The notes below the pieces were generated by a model. It did no database searches, was not told where the DNA came from, and worked only from the letters and a program-made list of their open reading frames with translations. Below, in pieces: positions 6,378 to 14,229 of a DNA stretch of 64,000 bases (its first letter is position 1; each line of letters begins with the position of its first letter). A program made the translations under genes and the position numbers. This stretch comes from Elusimicrobia bacterium GWD2_63_28 (GTDB taxonomy: Bacteria; Elusimicrobiota; Elusimicrobia; Elusimicrobiales; UBA9959), in assembly GCA_001799895.1 (NCBI GenBank), contig MGUI01000070.1, positions 1-64,000 of the forward strand, in the 5' to 3' direction.

Positions 6378-8102
6378 ATGTTCGCGCTTATTATAATTTC
6401 TTTGATCTTCGCCCCACTCGCCTTCGCCGCCGTCGAGCCCTGGGCCTTTGTGCCCCTTTACGCCCTGTATTTCCTGGGCGCGGCCGCAGTTTACGCAAAG
6501 GGGGAAAACACCCACCCCAACCCCCTCTACAAAAACCTTCTCCCCGCCGTCCTCGCCGTAGCCGCCATAGGTGCCCTGCAGGCGCTCACCCAGGCCCCCA
6601 TCAACGGCCCGGCCCACCTGCTGTTCACCACCTGGCGCCTTAGCACCGCCAATGCCGTAATGCTGTGGCTGTTCTACGCCGCGGTAATGTACTGCGCCGC
6701 CAAGGCCATAAAGACCCCCGCGCAACTGACCGGCCTGCTGTGGACCATCTTCGGCCTGGGCGTAATAGTGGCCCTTATGGGCACGCTGCAGCGCGCCGAA
6801 GACAATACCCTTGTTTACGGCCTGCGCCGGGTGGCCGGCTACGCCTTCGGCCCCTTCGTAAACCGCGACCACGGCGCCTTCTTCCTGGCCATGGCCGGCA
6901 TGTGCGGCCTGGGGCTGTTCTTCGGCGGCTTCAGGCCGATCTTCGCCCACCAAAGCCACACCAAAATGTTCGACCTGCTGGCCATACAATTCCTAAAACT
7001 GGTAATGGTAGTGGCCATAATAGCCGGTATAATAAAAACCGGCTCGCGCGGCGGCCTGAATGCCTTTGTATTCGCCGCCGCTTTCATGGGCTTCGCCGCG
7101 TCGGGCTCCCTAAGGAAAAAAGCCCATAAAATTGCCGCCTGGTCAGCGCTTATCTTTCTGCTTGCAGGCTACGGCTATATCCTTTCCGAGAACCGCATAC
7201 TCCTGGGCTTAAAGGGCGACAAGTTCGATAATTCCGTCGCCGTGCGCTTCTCCCTGTACAAAAGCAGCTGGGCCATGCTGAAAGACTTCCCCGTGTTCGG
7301 CACCGGCCTGGGCGCGGTGGAGCACGCCTTCCCGCATTATGCCCGCCCGGACCTGGGCTCCAAGGCCCTGGTGCGCCATGTGCACAGCGACTGGATAGAA
7401 CTTTTCCTTCAGGTGGGCGTGGCGGGGGGGCTGTTATACCTGGCCGGCCTCTTCATCGCGCTATTCGCCTATTACAAGGCCTGGGCCCGCTGCCATTCCT
7501 TCACCATAAAGGCGGTTTACGGCGGAGCGCTGGGCGCGGCGCTGGCCGGTATGCTGCACAGTTTTGTGGACTTCGGCCTGCAAATGCCCGCCAACGCGCT
7601 GGCTTTCTATGCCCTGCTGGGCGCGCTGGCCAGCAAGCCCGCCGTAGAAGGCCGCCGCCGCCAGCCGCACGAGGAAGAGGAAGAGCCCGAGCCCGTACCT
7701 CCCAGAAAGCTTTACGCAAACGCCGCCGCCGTGCTGGCCATGCTGCTGGCGGTGGCCGCCGTCCCCCAAGCTGTTTCCTGGTATTACGCACTGCCGCCCG
7801 GCGGCAAGGCGGATGCCGCCCTTAAATGGCAGCCCGGCCCGCAGGCGGCCTTCCGGCTGGGCGCGGAGTATTACAATAAAGGCCTTAAAGATAAGCAGGC
7901 CCCCTGCGCCGTTTTCCGCAACGCTAACGCCCTAACCTGGCCCTACCTGCGCCAGGCGCCGGTTAACGACGGGCTGAACCTGCTGGCCGGCAATTTGCGC
8001 CTGCAGCTGGCCAACTGCTACAACCGCCCGCTGACGCTTAAAAATCCGCCTAAAAATCCGCTACCTGCCGCGCCTCCAACCAGTAATTCTTCGCGGCCCT
8101 GA
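6378..8102 (+). CDS. O-antigen ligase/polymerase family membrane protein (Wzy/WaaL-like)
   Basis: This 574-residue protein has about ten hydrophobic segments. The family hallmarks are a KTGSRGG loop near residue 220 and the large periplasmic loop motif FGTGLGAVEHAFPHYA, followed by HSDWIELFLQVGVAGG near residues 330-360. The C-terminal part after a Glu-rich linker (about 430) adds one more membrane segment and a soluble tail. Such proteins polymerise repeat units or join them to an acceptor. A second member lies at 26832, so this one may be the ligase. No ribosome site is seen; a TAAAAT box stands 9 bp upstream of the ATG. Confidence 0.75.
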   Translation: MFALIIISLIFAPLAFAAVEPWAFVPLYALYFLGAAAVYAKGENTHPNPLYKNLLPAVLAVAAIGALQALTQAPINGPAHLLFTTWRLSTANAVMLWLFYAAVMYCAAKAIKTPAQLTGLLWTIFGLGVIVALMGTLQRAEDNTLVYGLRRVAGYAFGPFVNRDHGAFFLAMAGMCGLGLFFGGFRPIFAHQSHTKMFDLLAIQFLKLVMVVAIIAGIIKTGSRGGLNAFVFAAAFMGFAASGSLRKKAHKIAAWSALIFLLAGYGYILSENRILLGLKGDKFDNSVAVRFSLYKSSWAMLKDFPVFGTGLGAVEHAFPHYARPDLGSKALVRHVHSDWIELFLQVGVAGGLLYLAGLFIALFAYYKAWARCHSFTIKAVYGGALGAALAGMLHSFVDFGLQMPANALAFYALLGALASKPAVEGRRRQPHEEEEEPEPVPPRKLYANAAAVLAMLLAVAAVPQAVSWYYALPPGGKADAALKWQPGPQAAFRLGAEYYNKGLKDKQAPCAVFRNANALTWPYLRQAPVNDGLNLLAGNLRLQLANCYNRPLTLKNPPKNPLPAAPPTSNSSRP

Positions 8103-8121
8103 CGCCAGTAAACTATATCTT

Positions 8122-8130
8122 TGCTATAAT
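8122..8130 (+). promoter_or_regulatory. Extended -10 promoter upstream of wza-like gene
   Basis: TGCTATAAT is a consensus extended -10. The predicted start (about 8137) coincides with the ATG at 8138, again giving a leaderless message. Confidence 0.55.
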
Positions 8131-8137
8131 GTTTTTA

Positions 8138-8839
8138 ATGAAACACGGGGTTATCGGGTTAATAGCTTTACTAGCACTTTCCGGCTGCGTGCCGCCGCGC
8201 CAGAACGTGCGCCAGGCCGCCGCGCCCATCCCCGCCGCGGATCCCCAAACCCTTGCCGCCGAGCCCCCCAAAACCCCGCAGCAGGAAGCCCTTTTAGAGC
8301 AGCGCCTGATACAGAACGCGCTGGACCAGCAGGGCAAGCTTAACTATAAAATTCAGCCCGGCGACCTGATAGAAGTAACCGTCTTTAAAGAAGCGGACAT
8401 GAGCCGCACCGCCCGCATAAGCGGCAACGGCACCATCACCTTCCCGCTGGCCGGCGTGGTAAAAATGTCTGAGCTGTCCGTGCCCGAGGCGGAAACCCTG
8501 TTGGCCGAGAAACTTTCGGAATTCCTGGTAAAGCCGCAAGTTACCGTCCTCATAAAAGAGTACGGCAACAAGCAGATCTACGTGCTGGGCGAGGTTAAGA
8601 AGCCCGGCTCTATAACCATCCCCGCCGAGCGCCGCCTTACGGTGCTTGAGGCCATAACCCTTGCCGGCGGCTTTACCGAGCTTGCCGCCCAGGACCGCAC
8701 CAAGGTGCTGCGCGGCGCAGGCACCGCCAGCCAGAACATACAGGTGGAAATTTCCCGCATTACCAAGCAGGGCGACAAGTCCGCCGACATCTACCTGGAA
8801 CCCAACGACACCGTCTACGTTCCGCAGAGCTTCTTCTAG
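8138..8839 (+). CDS. Polysaccharide export lipoprotein (Wza-like)
   Basis: This 233-residue protein begins with a lipoprotein signal peptide (lipobox LSGC, Cys about residue 17). The polysaccharide export domain follows (YKIQPGDLIEVTVF near 70, then SGNGTITFPLAG) and an SLBB-type domain (IYVLGEVKKPGS, TVLEAITLAGGF, near 150-185). It forms the outer-membrane channel through which polymer leaves the cell. An ATG three codons upstream (8129) lies inside the -10 box, so 8138 is preferred. It converges on the winged-helix remnant with a 4-bp overlap. The matching kinase gene is 1.26 kb downstream, separated by the DUF3800/RNA cassette. Confidence 0.85.
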   Translation: MKHGVIGLIALLALSGCVPPRQNVRQAAAPIPAADPQTLAAEPPKTPQQEALLEQRLIQNALDQQGKLNYKIQPGDLIEVTVFKEADMSRTARISGNGTITFPLAGVVKMSELSVPEAETLLAEKLSEFLVKPQVTVLIKEYGNKQIYVLGEVKKPGSITIPAERRLTVLEAITLAGGFTELAAQDRTKVLRGAGTASQNIQVEISRITKQGDKSADIYLEPNDTVYVPQSFF

Positions 8840-9054
8840 CCCTTACCTCCTGTTACTTCCCAGTGCCCGCCTTTGTCCGGGCCTACCCGCCGGATATGCC
8901 CCGCGGCCTTCAGGGCGGCTAAAGCTTTCTCCACGCCTTTCAGGCTAAGCCCCAATTCGTGCGCGATATCAAGCGCCGTGATGCTAGGCGACGCGCCAAT
9001 AAGACTCACAATCCTCACCCTACTTTTCACCCTACTTTTCACCCTACTTTTCAC
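8836..9054 (-). pseudogene. Winged-helix remnant with KSRV repeats
   Basis: This 72-residue frame with a GTG start holds three KSRV repeats and then a winged helix-turn-helix (SITALDIAHELGLSLKGVEKAL, in part: ALDIAHELGLSLKGVEKAL; then RVGPDKGGHWEV). This is the typical C-terminal end of AlbA_2/AAA_4-type ATP-binding regulators, which normally have several hundred residues before it. The N-terminal part is absent and the frame is closed by a stop at 9073-9075. It is probably the 3' remnant of a gene truncated when the RNA/DUF3800 cassette arrived. A functional small HTH protein cannot be excluded. Confidence 0.55.
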
Positions 9055-9061
9055 CCTACTC
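9015..9061. repeat. 12-bp tandem repeat
   Basis: Nearly four units of TCACCCTACTTT (9015-9026, 9027-9038, 9039-9050, partial 9051-9061). In the minus-strand frame each unit encodes Lys-Ser-Arg-Val, so changes in unit number would keep the frame. Confidence 0.85.
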
Positions 9062-9075
9062 TTTCCCCGCGCTCA

Positions 9076-9104
9076 TTGACAAATCCAAGGGGGGGCTGTA
9101 TAAT
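9076..9104 (+). promoter_or_regulatory. Consensus promoter of small RNA copy B
   Basis: TTGACA (9076-9081), a 17-bp spacer, TATAAT (9099-9104): a perfect sigma70-type consensus. The spacer carries the same G-run as copy A. The start is predicted at 9110-9111, the first base of the RNA stem. Confidence 0.85.
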
Positions 9105-9110
9105 ATTTAT

Positions 9111-9212
9111 GAAGAGCGGTAAGCCCTCTGCAGGTTGTTCTAGATGTTTCCTTCCGTATGGTTGGTAAGAGTCTAGGCGCTAAAAGCTTGCAAGGCACGC
9201 TCTTCTTTCTTT
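9111..9212 (+). ncRNA. Structured small RNA, copy B, next to a DUF3800 gene
   Basis: Same architecture as copy A. Terminal stem GAAGAGCG (9111-9118) with CGCTCTTC (9198-9205). GCC (9123-9125) with GGC (9194-9196). TGCAGG (9129-9134) with CTTGCA (9187-9192). TCTAGA (9139-9144) with TCTAGG (9172-9177). The loop keeps TCCGTATGGT. Relative to copy A, two pairs in the fourth stem and one in the third are changed on both sides while pairing is kept. A T-rich tail (TTTCTTTTT) follows the terminal stem and overlaps the stop codon of the convergent DUF3800 gene, exactly as in copy A. Confidence 0.8.
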
Positions 9213-9854
9213 TTATCCGTCGTACAGCCCGTCAAAAACTATCTTCCCGCTGAATTCACGCCGCCATTCGTTATCCTCCCGTTCATATCTTCTGAATATC
9301 CCCCAGGCGAAAAGATCTACTGCCTGTAACTGGGGCGCTTCATGCGAGGACTTATGAATTATCTCCAGGGGGATATGCGGGTCCAGCCTAGATTTTAACT
9401 GCGCTAGTATCAAGGCGTTGAAATCCCGTATCCCGGGAGTGGTCTTGCTTTTGTCGACTGTCAGGATGACCCTGACTTTAGTGTCGGCCAAGTCTACTTT
9501 CTCCAGAACCAGCCTCGCGATAAAGTTGTATATCCGTTCCTTGTCCACAGCCAGGAACTGGAAGGTGCGCCGCTTGTTGAAAGTTATGCTGCAAATGCTG
9601 AAATACGCGGCGGCTACTTTGCGATAGAAATATTTTTTAACTTCTAACGGGGTGCTATGACCTTTCAGTTCGGCGGCTCCCGCGCGCAAAGAGCGGAGTT
9701 TTCTTCGTATAGTCATTCGCACCGCCGAGGCTATGGCGCGGTTGTTGTCGTGCCCCTTCACGGCAAGGACCGCAATCGTAAAGTGCTCGCTCGGCTTCTT
9801 ATTGACGAAGTCGAACCCAAGGTCGCCGCTCTCGTCCAGGTAGAGATAAAGCAT
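9213..9854 (-). CDS. DUF3800 domain protein, copy B
   Basis: This 213-residue protein is a diverged paralogue of the product of the gene at 207-851. It shares the first 22 residues (YLDESGDLGFDFVNKKPS region), the ELKG and FYRKV motifs, a VDKSK motif and the C-terminal EAPQLQAVDLFAWGIFRRYE region (20 residues). The frame is open for 33 more codons upstream, but the start is placed at ATG 9854 because it matches copy A and has a G-run ribosome site just upstream. It converges on small RNA copy B. The proteins have diverged considerably, whereas the RNA structure and both promoters have been kept, suggesting the RNA is under selection with the protein. Confidence 0.85.
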   Translation of the reverse strand: MLYLYLDESGDLGFDFVNKKPSEHFTIAVLAVKGHDNNRAIASAVRMTIRRKLRSLRAGAAELKGHSTPLEVKKYFYRKVAAAYFSICSITFNKRRTFQFLAVDKERIYNFIARLVLEKVDLADTKVRVILTVDKSKTTPGIRDFNALILAQLKSRLDPHIPLEIIHKSSHEAPQLQAVDLFAWGIFRRYEREDNEWRREFSGKIVFDGLYDG

Positions 9855-9905
9855 AAGCCCCCCGCAAATAGCATAGCAGACCACCCCGTCAAGGGCGTGT
9901 CGCCT
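9855..9905 (-). promoter_or_regulatory. Conserved block upstream of DUF3800 copy B
   Basis: Counterpart of the block at 852-905, with the same CGCCCTTGACGGGGTGGTC and CTGCTAT elements before the ribosome site. TTGACG followed 16 bp later by TATTTG may be the promoter. Confidence 0.4.
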
Positions 9906-9916
9906 AGACTTTATTC

Positions 9917-9939
9917 TTATCGAGGCGAAGCCTCGATAG
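9917..9939. repeat. Dispersed palindrome, copy 4 (one base altered)
   Basis: TATCGAGGC, loop GAA, GCCTCGATA; the outermost C has become T, leaving a 9-bp stem. It lies 62 bp upstream of the copy B DUF3800 start, equivalent to copy 1. Confidence 0.8.
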
Positions 9940-9978
9940 GCTATGTATCCCAAATCACTTCCTCCTCTTTCCCCAAAT

Positions 9979-10019
9979 TGATATAATTAGGATATCGTTA
10001 GGGGGGGATCAGTATCCCC
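9979..10019 (+). promoter_or_regulatory. Extended -10 promoter and leader hairpin of the wzc-like gene
   Basis: TGATATAAT (9979-9987) is an extended -10 with a predicted start near 9994. The leader of about 105 nt begins with a GGGGAT/ATCCCC hairpin (10004-10009 with 10014-10019). The rest of the leader shows no ORF, only a small GGCA/TGCC hairpin. The ribosome site AAGGAA precedes the ATG at 10099. Confidence 0.5.
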
Positions 10020-10098
10020 GCTAGTAAAACCCAATTTACGCTTATTTATTCGGCATTATTTGCCAAGTCGGCTGCCAAGCCCATAGCAAGGAAATCAT

Positions 10099-11889
10099 AT
10101 GAACGAAAACCAGAACGAAAAAGAACTAGAATTCGACATTACCTACTATTTAGAGCTCCTCATGCGCCGCCGCTGGATAGTCTTATCCGTGTGGGTGTCC
10201 GTAATAATAATAACGGCCCTTGTAACCTTCAACACCCGCCCCGTCTACCAGTCCCAGGCCCTGCTGGTAATAGAAAAAGAACGCGGCAACAACGTAATTT
10301 ACCAGGGCGTAGGCACCGTAGAGCGCGGCAACGACGACTACTACCAGACCCAGTACAAACTGCTTAAGAGCGAAGCCACCCTTAAAGAAGTGCACAAGCG
10401 CCTTAACCTGGCCAAATACCCCGAGTACGCCAACCCCTACGGCTACCGCAAACTGATAAAGCCCGTAGCCGTAGCCCCGGTGCCCCGTAGCCGCCTGGTG
10501 TACATAAAGGTAGACGCCTACGAGCGCCTGCTGGCCTCCCAGATAGCCAACATGGTGGCCAATGTCTACATAGAGCAGAACCTCAGCAACCAGCTCTTCA
10601 TCAGCAAAGACGTGCTGGCCGCGCTGCAGGGGGGCAAAGCCAACAGCCGCGCCGTTTACGACTCTCTGCCCGCCGTGGTTAACAATACGCTAATACAGGA
10701 TCTTAAGCGCGAATCCGCCAAACTGCAGTCCTTGGTGGCCGAAGCCACCGGCCGCTACACCCCCAAGCACCCGCAGGTGGTGTCTTTAACCGCCAACCTG
10801 AAGGCTGTGCAGGACCAGATCCGCGCCGAAACCGACAAAATAATACAGAGCCTCAAGATAGACCTTTCCGGCCAACTGATGGGCAACAACATACGCCTGG
10901 TGGACGCAGCCATGCCGCCCATGAGCCCTATTAAGCCCCGCAAGAGCTTTAACATGCTGCTCTCGCTTATTGGCGGTTTTGTGCTGGGCATTTTTGCCGG
11001 CGTTCTGGTGGAATTTATAGACCAGACCGTACGCACGCAGGAAGACGTGGAGAACAAACTGGGCCTGCCTTTCCTTGGCGTAGTGCCCATGACGCCTTTC
11101 AGCAAGAAGCTGACCGCCTATAACCACCTGCTGCTGCAAGAGCATTCCCTTATAGCGGAATCCATCCGCAACATGCGTACCATGATAGACTTCGCCATAG
11201 TGGGCCAGAAGAGCAAGTCTTTCATGGTTACCAGCACCGTGCAAGGCGAAGGCAAAAGCTATGTGTGCAGCAACATTGCCGTGGCCATAGCCCAGGCGGG
11301 AGAGAAAGTGCTGCTTGTGGACGGCGACCTGCGCCGCAGCAATCTGCATAAGAACTTCCAGGTTTCCAATACCAAAGGTTTAAGCGACTTCCTGGCCGGC
11401 GGACGCCACACCGATGACCTTAAAGAACTGATACAGCCCACGGATGTAGAAAACCTCTCTATACTCACCTGCGGCCCGCGCCCGCCTAACCCGGCGGAGC
11501 TGCTTAACACCCCGCGCCTTTCCGCCTTCCTGGCCTGGGCCGGCGAGTATTATGACCGCGTAATAGTAGACTGCCCGCCCATGTTCCCCATAAGCGACTC
11601 CCTGCTTTGGGGCAAGTACATAACCAGCACGGTATACGTTACCAGCTTTGGTAAAACGCGGGTTCCGCTTATAAAGAACGGCACCAAGCGCCTTACGGCT
11701 GCCGGCATAAAAATATTGGGCAGCGTAGTGAACATGTCCAAGTTCGGCGGCTTGTCTTACTCTTATTACGGCTATTACAAGTACAAGTACAACTACAATT
11801 ACAACTATGCCTATACCCCGGACGATAAAGACGCCCCGGAAGCGGCAGCTAAGCCGCACCGCAAGGACGCAAAGAAGGAACTGGTATAG
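10099..11889 (+). CDS. Polysaccharide co-polymerase/tyrosine autokinase (Wzc-like)
   Basis: This 596-residue protein has an N-terminal Wzz domain with a first membrane segment (about 26-44), a short periplasmic coiled region, and a PxxP-rich second membrane segment (PMSPIKPRKS, then about 284-305). The cytosolic BY-kinase domain follows. It shows Walker A TVQGEGKS (near 380-387), Walker A-prime VDGDLRR (near 407) and Walker B VIVDCPP (near 490). The tail (about 554-573) is a dense tyrosine cluster, the expected autophosphorylation site. It controls chain length and export with Wza and is reversed by the LMW phosphatase at 5888. It is shorter than E. coli Wzc, mostly in the periplasmic part. 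Confidence 0.9.
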   Translation: MNENQNEKELEFDITYYLELLMRRRWIVLSVWVSVIIITALVTFNTRPVYQSQALLVIEKERGNNVIYQGVGTVERGNDDYYQTQYKLLKSEATLKEVHKRLNLAKYPEYANPYGYRKLIKPVAVAPVPRSRLVYIKVDAYERLLASQIANMVANVYIEQNLSNQLFISKDVLAALQGGKANSRAVYDSLPAVVNNTLIQDLKRESAKLQSLVAEATGRYTPKHPQVVSLTANLKAVQDQIRAETDKIIQSLKIDLSGQLMGNNIRLVDAAMPPMSPIKPRKSFNMLLSLIGGFVLGIFAGVLVEFIDQTVRTQEDVENKLGLPFLGVVPMTPFSKKLTAYNHLLLQEHSLIAESIRNMRTMIDFAIVGQKSKSFMVTSTVQGEGKSYVCSNIAVAIAQAGEKVLLVDGDLRRSNLHKNFQVSNTKGLSDFLAGGRHTDDLKELIQPTDVENLSILTCGPRPPNPAELLNTPRLSAFLAWAGEYYDRVIVDCPPMFPISDSLLWGKYITSTVYVTSFGKTRVPLIKNGTKRLTAAGIKILGSVVNMSKFGGLSYSYYGYYKYKYNYNYNYAYTPDDKDAPEAAAKPHRKDAKKELV

Positions 11890-11895
11890 CTGCTG

Positions 11896-11904
11896 TGCTA
11901 TAAA
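11896..11904 (+). promoter_or_regulatory. Possible extended -10 before the UDP-sugar dehydrogenase
   Basis: TGCTATAAA gives a start near 11911 and a leader of about 9 nt without a ribosome site before the ATG at 11920. Confidence 0.35.
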
Positions 11905-11919
11905 GCGAGTGATCCCGCA

Positions 11920-13203
11920 ATGAAAAACATAACCGTCTCCGTAGTGGGCCTGGGCTATGTAGGCCTGCCCGTAGCCGTAGCCTTCGGCAAGAAGAAACTT
12001 ACCATCGGCTTCGACATAAACAAAACCCGCATAGAAGAACTGAAAAAAGGCCATGACCGCACCAATGAAGTAACCGACGCCGACCTGAAAACCGCCAACA
12101 TAGAATACACTAGCGACATAGCCGTACTAAAAAAAGCCAATTTCCACATAGTAGCCGTACCCACCCCCGTAGACAAAGCCAATGTGCCCGACATGGGCCT
12201 GGTGCTGCGCGCCAGCGAGACCGTAGGCAAAGCCCTGAAGAAAGGCGATATAGTAGTCTACGAAAGCACCGTCTACCCCGGCGCCACCGAGGACGACTGC
12301 GTCCCCGTGCTTGAAAAAGCCAGCGGCCTTAAATGCGGCAAAGATTTCAAAGTGGGCTACAGCCCCGAGCGCATAAACCCCGGCGACAAAGAACACACCT
12401 TCACCAAGATCCTCAAAGTGGTCAGCGGTCAGGACGCCCAAACTCTCGATACCGTAGCCAAGGTATACAACAGCGTCCTAACCGGCGGCGTACACAAAGC
12501 ACCCAGCATAAAGGTAGCCGAAGCCGCCAAGGTAATAGAGAACTCCCAGCGCGACATCAACATCGCTTTCATCAACGAGCTGGCCATGATCTTTGACCGC
12601 CTGGGCATAGACACCCAGGCCGTACTGGAAGCCGCCGGCACCAAGTGGAACTTCCTAAAGTTCAAGCCCGGCCTGGTAGGCGGCCACTGCATAGGCGTAG
12701 ACCCCTACTACCTAACCCACAAAGCCGCCAGCGTGGGCTATATCCCCCAGGTAATACTCGCCGGCCGCCGCATAAACGACAGCATGGGCAAGTTCATAGC
12801 CCAGCGCACAGTAAAAGAAATGATAAAAGCCGGCCACAGTATAAAAGGCAGCACTGTAACCGTGCTGGGTCTCACCTTCAAAGAGAACTGCCCCGACCTG
12901 CGCAACAGCAAGGTAATAGACATAATCCGCGAGCTGCAGGACTACGGCATAATAGTGCAGGTGACCGACCCCGAGGCGGACCCTAAAGAAGCCATGCATG
13001 AATACGGTGTAACCTTGACGCCCTTCAAGAAGCTCAAGCCGGCTACCGCTGTAATCTTGGCTGTAGCTCATAAAGCATATTTGAACCTTCACCCCTGTGA
13101 GTTGCAGCGCTTAATGCGCAAGAGTCCTGTGTTTGTGGATGTTAAGGCCGCGTTCGATCTTAATGACCTTGAAAAGGTCGGGATGACGGTGTGGCGCCTC
13201 TGA
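11920..13203 (+). CDS. UDP-N-acetylhexosamine 6-dehydrogenase (TviB/WbpO-type)
   Basis: This 427-residue protein oxidises C6 of a UDP-N-acetylhexosamine to the uronic acid using NAD. It shows the Rossmann motif VGLGYVGLP (residues 8-16), ESTVYPGATE, the substrate loop YSPERINPGD and the catalytic cysteine C257 in GGHCIGVDPYYL. The C-terminal domain has TVLGLTFKENCPDLRNSK, typical of this group and its preference for N-acetylated sugars. It follows wzc by 30 bp. The uronic acid could be amidated by the AsnB-like protein at 25002 (inference). A WecC-type activity is the main alternative. Confidence 0.85.
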   Translation: MKNITVSVVGLGYVGLPVAVAFGKKKLTIGFDINKTRIEELKKGHDRTNEVTDADLKTANIEYTSDIAVLKKANFHIVAVPTPVDKANVPDMGLVLRASETVGKALKKGDIVVYESTVYPGATEDDCVPVLEKASGLKCGKDFKVGYSPERINPGDKEHTFTKILKVVSGQDAQTLDTVAKVYNSVLTGGVHKAPSIKVAEAAKVIENSQRDINIAFINELAMIFDRLGIDTQAVLEAAGTKWNFLKFKPGLVGGHCIGVDPYYLTHKAASVGYIPQVILAGRRINDSMGKFIAQRTVKEMIKAGHSIKGSTVTVLGLTFKENCPDLRNSKVIDIIRELQDYGIIVQVTDPEADPKEAMHEYGVTLTPFKKLKPATAVILAVAHKAYLNLHPCELQRLMRKSPVFVDVKAAFDLNDLEKVGMTVWRL

Positions 13204-13236
13204 GTCAGTTTTGTGATCTGAAACGGAACGAATGTT

Positions 13237-14229
13237 ATGAAACTCAAAAAAATCTTGGTTACCGGCGCCGACGGCTTTATAGGCAGCCACCTTGTAGAGG
13301 CGCTGCTTGAAAAAGGTCACGCTGTAAAAGCGTTCGTTTATTATAACTCTTTCAATTCCTGGGGCTGGCTGGATACACTACCTAACGCTAAGCTGAAGAA
13401 CATCGAAATATTCGCCGGCGATGTGCGCGACCCTAACGGCGTGCGTCAGGCGATGAAAGGCTGTGACTCCGTTTTTCATCTGGCTGCACTTATCGGTATC
13501 CCGTTCTCCTATCACTCTCCGGATTCATACGTGGATACTAACGTTAAGGGGACATTGAATATTCTGCAGGCTGCCCGTGACCTTAGCCTGTCGAAAGTCG
13601 TCGTTACCTCCACCTCGGAAGTTTACGGCACCGCGCGTTATGTGCCCATAGACGAGGCACACCCGCTGCAGGGACAGTCTCCCTATTCGGCCAGCAAAAT
13701 TGGGGCCGATAAGATTGCTGAGTCATTTAACCTGTCTTTCGGTTTGCCTGTGGTTACCGCCAGGCCTTTCAACACTTACGGCCCACGCCAGTCCGCGCGC
13801 GCTATCATCCCAACTATAATCTCCCAACTGATGGCCGGTGCGAAAGAAATTAAACTCGGCTCTCTGCATCCAACCCGCGACCTGAATTTTGTGTCCGACA
13901 CCTGTGCCGGCTTCATTGCTCTGGCAGGATGTAAGGCTGCGGAGGGGAAAGTAATCAATATCGGTTCCGGCCAGGAAATCTCAATTGGCGATCTTGCGAA
14001 ACTGGTAATGAACATTACCGGCAGACATGCGAAAATTGTGACCAGCGCTGAGCGCAGCCGGCCCGCCAAGAGCGAAGTTGAGCGCCTTCTCTGCGGCAAT
14101 AAGCTAATAAAGAAACTGACCGGCTGGAAACCGCGCGTTTCTTTGGAAGAGGGCATCGAGCGCACCGCCAAATGGTTCACGGACCCGGCTAACTTGGCGC
14201 GGTATAAGAGCGATATCTACAATGTCTGA
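13237..14229 (+). CDS. legB: NAD-dependent 4,6-dehydratase LegB, copy 1
   Basis: This 330-residue extended SDR has the NAD motif TGADGFIG (9-16), the LegB-specific FVYYNSFNSWGWLD block (near 35-48), FSYHSPDSYVDTN, and catalytic TSTSEVYG with Y150xxxK154. In the legionaminic acid pathway LegB makes the 4-keto-6-deoxy sugar from GDP-GlcNAc (UDP-GlcNAc in some systems). It overlaps legC by 8 bp. A second LegB lies at 60204 with the same motifs. Confidence 0.88.
   Translation: MKLKKILVTGADGFIGSHLVEALLEKGHAVKAFVYYNSFNSWGWLDTLPNAKLKNIEIFAGDVRDPNGVRQAMKGCDSVFHLAALIGIPFSYHSPDSYVDTNVKGTLNILQAARDLSLSKVVVTSTSEVYGTARYVPIDEAHPLQGQSPYSASKIGADKIAESFNLSFGLPVVTARPFNTYGPRQSARAIIPTIISQLMAGAKEIKLGSLHPTRDLNFVSDTCAGFIALAGCKAAEGKVINIGSGQEISIGDLAKLVMNITGRHAKIVTSAERSRPAKSEVERLLCGNKLIKKLTGWKPRVSLEEGIERTAKWFTDPANLARYKSDIYNV

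Noticed and set aside
9213..9953. Longer start for DUF3800 copy B
   Set aside because: The extra 33 residues include the translated palindrome and conserved upstream block, are absent from copy A, and the internal ATG has the ribosome site.
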